Shown: one piece after another, positions 61,137 through 64,000 of the stretch | Position numbering within the stretch: position 1 is the stretch's first letter | Layout: every line of letters starts with the position of its first letter | NCBI GenBank assembly: GCA_030789695.1 | Contig: CM061138.1 | Coordinates: forward strand, 184,985,051 to 185,049,050 | DNA length: 64,000 bases | Source: Scilla litardierei | Taxonomy: Eukaryota; Streptophyta; Magnoliopsida; Asparagales; Asparagaceae | Direction: 5' to 3' | Made by a program: the position numbers and the translations under genes | Notes under the pieces: model-generated | Seen by the model: only the letters and a program-made list of their open reading frames with translations | Told to the model about the DNA's origin: nothing | Database searches by the model: none

Positions 61137-62800
61137 GTAACGATCCGGTTTCAAGGGGTCATCACAGATTACGAGAATATGCAGATCGTGTTGGTTACGC
61201 ATGAAAGCAATATACGCGAAATAGAAATATACTGCAAAACAAACATAACTGAATAGATAGACTCGGAAACATTGTGCATGGCTCAGGGGGAAAGGAAGTT
61301 AATTCAAGAACTCTGAGACTCTATAGAAAATATGTTCATAAGAGATGTGGGGATTGGATTAGAGTAGATTATATCTAAACGAAGCATTCAGTTTATGTAT
61401 AAAACAAAAAGAAAGAAAGATACAAGATGTGAAGGTATGCTACAGAACGAAACTATAATAGGTAAGAGCATGCAAATATGAATTATAGAGCAATATGTAT
61501 AACAGGTTATGAATGTTTCAATGTCATGTGAATGTATAGCTATACCAATCCTAGGACGTGACTCATGTCGAATGTACAATGTACAGGGAAACAGGATCTA
61601 TTGTATAACCCGCTATAACTGTGAATAGCAGAAAAATATCTCAGTAATACAACCCATCAATCTTCAAAAATGAAGAGGAAAAATGTATGTATCAGTATAA
61701 CACATCATTCCGCAAATATAACACATCATTCCGCAAAGAAGAGGAAAATGAATACTTGTAGCATACCCCACTTCCGCCAAAGAAAGTAAAAAAATGAATA
61801 TAGTAGCCCTTCATGCCATAAAAAGAAGAGGAAAATGGATGTTTGTTATATACCCCACTTTCATGAAGGAAGGTGGAAAAATAAATATAGTAAAACATAA
61901 TTGTACCCGCACCCTTACGACAGTGGGTTACCCCAAACCATGTGAGTCAAATGTGATGTCAATGTACTGTGACTCTTTTCTAGTTGCCTAACTGTTCTCA
62001 AGATGTCTATGTTGATATTGTCTTAAATTATGTATTCAAAGCTTTATGCATCAAGTCTGTGGTCCAACTCATGTTCTCAAGATTTACATATGCTCTGTAC
62101 CACAATGTGTTGTTATCAAGTCACAAGTCAATTTATTTAATATGCACATCCCGTAACCTAACTAAGTAATATTACCCAGTTCTCTTTATTGCGGGTGTGT
62201 GAGGTAATCAGGTTCTTGTTTAAATATATTTTCTTACTTAACAATTTGATTGTAGTTAGGGAAGAGATCTAAATGCCTATTTATAGTTGGAAATTGTTTA
62301 AAAGATGGAAATCAAACGATTTCAAGAAAACATAATATGCATGAAAGCATAATTAGCATGTGATCAGATTCACGGTTCTCGGCACTCTAAATAAGTTCGC
62401 CAGCCTAAAGGAGTATTTGCCAAACGTTAACTATATGAATAGTATATATCGAAAGCCCTCGTAAATAAGCCAAATAGTACAGTGCAATACAAAACTACAG
62501 CTCAAGAGTTCACCCGCAACAAGTCTATGCCCAAGGAAACCCAAAACTACGGAAAAATCAAGCAGGGGAGAAACCCCTTCATTTATTCAGCAGGGGCCCA
62601 AGGCCAGTGGAAGCAGAAGGCCAGAAAGAGATTAACGGCAAGGCAGGATGCCGGGCAAGGCAAAAGAAATTAACGGCAGAGTCGGCTTCTCATCAGAGAA
62701 GTAACGGCACAACCCAACTGGCAACAAAGGGTTCACAGCGGCCAAATACACCCCGGTGGCCCAACACACCAATCTTTAACCAAAGACAATGAACTAGCCG
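61137..62800. repeat. Possible LTR-derived sequence
   Basis: Begins TGTAACGATCCGGTTTC, similar in style to the TGTAACGACC start of the LTR at 3832, and contains internally repeated ATTCCGCAAATATAACACATC-like units. The right end and any target duplication could not be found, so this stays tentative. Confidence 0.3.
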
Positions 62801-63007
62801 GGCAATGGCGAGGGCCACCACCTACGATGAAGGGTGCCGAATTAAAGCTTCAAATGGAGAGTTTCCCTCGATTAACAGTGAATCATCACCTCCCATGAAA
62901 AACTCCAACAAACCCCACGCACCAATTTACCATAGAATCAAGCTCAACAAGAATGCAGAAATTAACAGAACATGATAAACCAAAGCTTGGAGAGGAGTAT
63001 AATCTAC

Positions 63008-63420
63008 CGTAAGCGTCGATAATCGAAATCCAAAATCAAGCCGAGAAGAGAATCGGAAATTCCCAATGCAATCCTCAATTTGAAACCGTAAGGTTTTGAA
63101 TAAGAGGAAGAAATATCGCATGAATCAAACCCTACGAACAACACAACTTAGGGTTGATATTAGGAGTCGAATTTGAGAGGGATTCGTGAAGGAAGGGGCG
63201 GCAGCTAGGGTTCCGTCGATGAGAAGGAGCGGCGGTTGCTTTTCCATCGGTGGGCTGAGGGCTTGCGGGTTTCTTTTGTTTGGGATTTTTTTTATTTTTT
63301 TTATTTTTTTGAGGGAGAAGAAAAATAATGGGATTAATATTTGGGTTTTTAATTAGAGGGAGTGGGCCGGTTTGGAAGGATGAGGGTTATGGGCCTACAT
63401 GCTTTTTGGTAAAAGAAAAG
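63008..63420 (-). promoter_or_regulatory. HAC1: Probable promoter and leader exon of the HAC1-like gene
   Basis: On the minus strand two GGCCCA motifs (63363-63368, 63390-63395) and AACCCTAG/AACCCTAA boxes (63205-63212, 63148-63155) lie ahead of a pyrimidine-rich leader. The leader ends at a donor ACG|GTAGAT near 63008. These site II and telobox-like motifs are common at constitutive plant promoters. No other gene lies between this and the HAC exons. No TATA box or in-frame start was identified. Confidence 0.45.
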
Positions 63421-63559
63421 AAAAATAGTTTAAGATGAAAAGAAGAGGGGAACTGCTACGCGCACTCACCGTTTAACTCTCTCGTTCTAATTTTTACTCT
63501 GAATCCATACTAATTAAATATTCTGAACACATACTAATTAAATATTTTTAAGTTTTTGT

Positions 63560-64000
63560 GGAGCGTACAACCAAAAATATCAAAAATATCCATAAGCCAA
63601 AAAACCTCAAATTGTTATGAAGGTTATCGACTACTGAACTCGCATCCCTGTATTTATAGGAAAACGATTACATAATGGGTGGATACCTTAAACACATGTG
63701 GGCTCCATATGGGCCTACAAAAGCACATTCATAACGTTTCCTCTTATACATCCATTGGTGTAAGCATGATATATGGATACTTCAGGAATCATAAAGCTTG
63801 TCTGATCACGGGAATATGGATACTTCTGGATCCTAAGTTAGGAGGTCTTGCCTCGTTAAAACCGTTAGCTATGGAAAACCTAGTGGAACAAACCAATAAC
63901 TAAGGGAAAAGCGTCCAAGTCTCCTGAACTTCCCCTGATCGGTGGAAATCACTAGGGGTGGATACTTCTGGATCAAGAGTTGATGCGGTTGCTTCGTTAA
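63560..64000 (-). mobile_element. 3' end of another copia-like element, cut by the window end
   Basis: TTGCCTCGTTAAAACC, GAAAA(C/T)C(C/T)AGTGG and TCCCCTGATC blocks at 63845-63945 match those next to the 3' LTR of the copia at 26533 (26790-26885). GGATACTTCTGGATCC and ACATTCATAACG further left suggest an LTR near 63600-63740. Confidence 0.55.

Overview
The window is nuclear DNA of a flowering plant. It holds one intron-rich protein-coding gene on the minus strand, surrounded and filled by plant transposons: Ty3/gypsy, Ty1/copia, hAT, MULE, Helitron-like and fold-back elements. The lineage cannot be fixed from this sequence alone. No bacterial, organellar, CRISPR, rRNA or tRNA signal was seen.

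The gene is a p300/CBP-type histone acetyltransferase of the plant HAC1 family. Sixteen coding exons can be placed from 58807 down to the stop codon at 13201-13203. Every splice junction is GT-AG and every exon phase joins to the next, giving 1723 codons plus a stop from the most upstream in-frame ATG. Domain order is Q-rich N-terminus, TAZ1, PHD-type cysteine cluster, HAT core, ZZ, ZZ, TAZ2. The gene covers about 45.6 kb for 5.2 kb of coding sequence because four introns are 4.8, 5.9, 10.9 and 15.6 kb long and carry transposons. A leader exon and promoter probably lie near 63.0-63.4 kb, where TGGGCC and AACCCTA-type motifs cluster on the minus strand.

Layout: 1-6560 is a young LTR element with 2.7-kb LTRs and no coding capacity. 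6561-8255 holds two fold-back elements and several simple or minisatellite repeats. 8256-11715 is a decayed MULE transposase gene split by a 1.8-kb solo LTR of copia (SIRE/Maximus) type. 11716-13200 is the region downstream of the HAC gene. 13201-20361 is the 3' part of the gene, with a decayed gypsy element carrying a 931-bp hAT insertion. 20362-35998 is the largest intron, with a complete but defective copia element (26533-33833), itself broken by an 817-bp hAT element, plus several local duplications. 35999-47888 holds the catalytic and N-terminal exons, with three Helitron-like insertions in two introns. 47889-58759 is an intron with a nest three deep: a minus-strand gypsy broken by a plus-strand gypsy (50057-57452), whose 3' LTR carries a 181-bp hAT MITE. 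58808-63420 is the upstream intron and promoter. 63560-64000 is the end of another copia-like element.

The HAC protein would acetylate histones in the nucleus as a transcriptional co-activator. Everything else in the window is transposon-derived, and none of the transposon genes appears intact.
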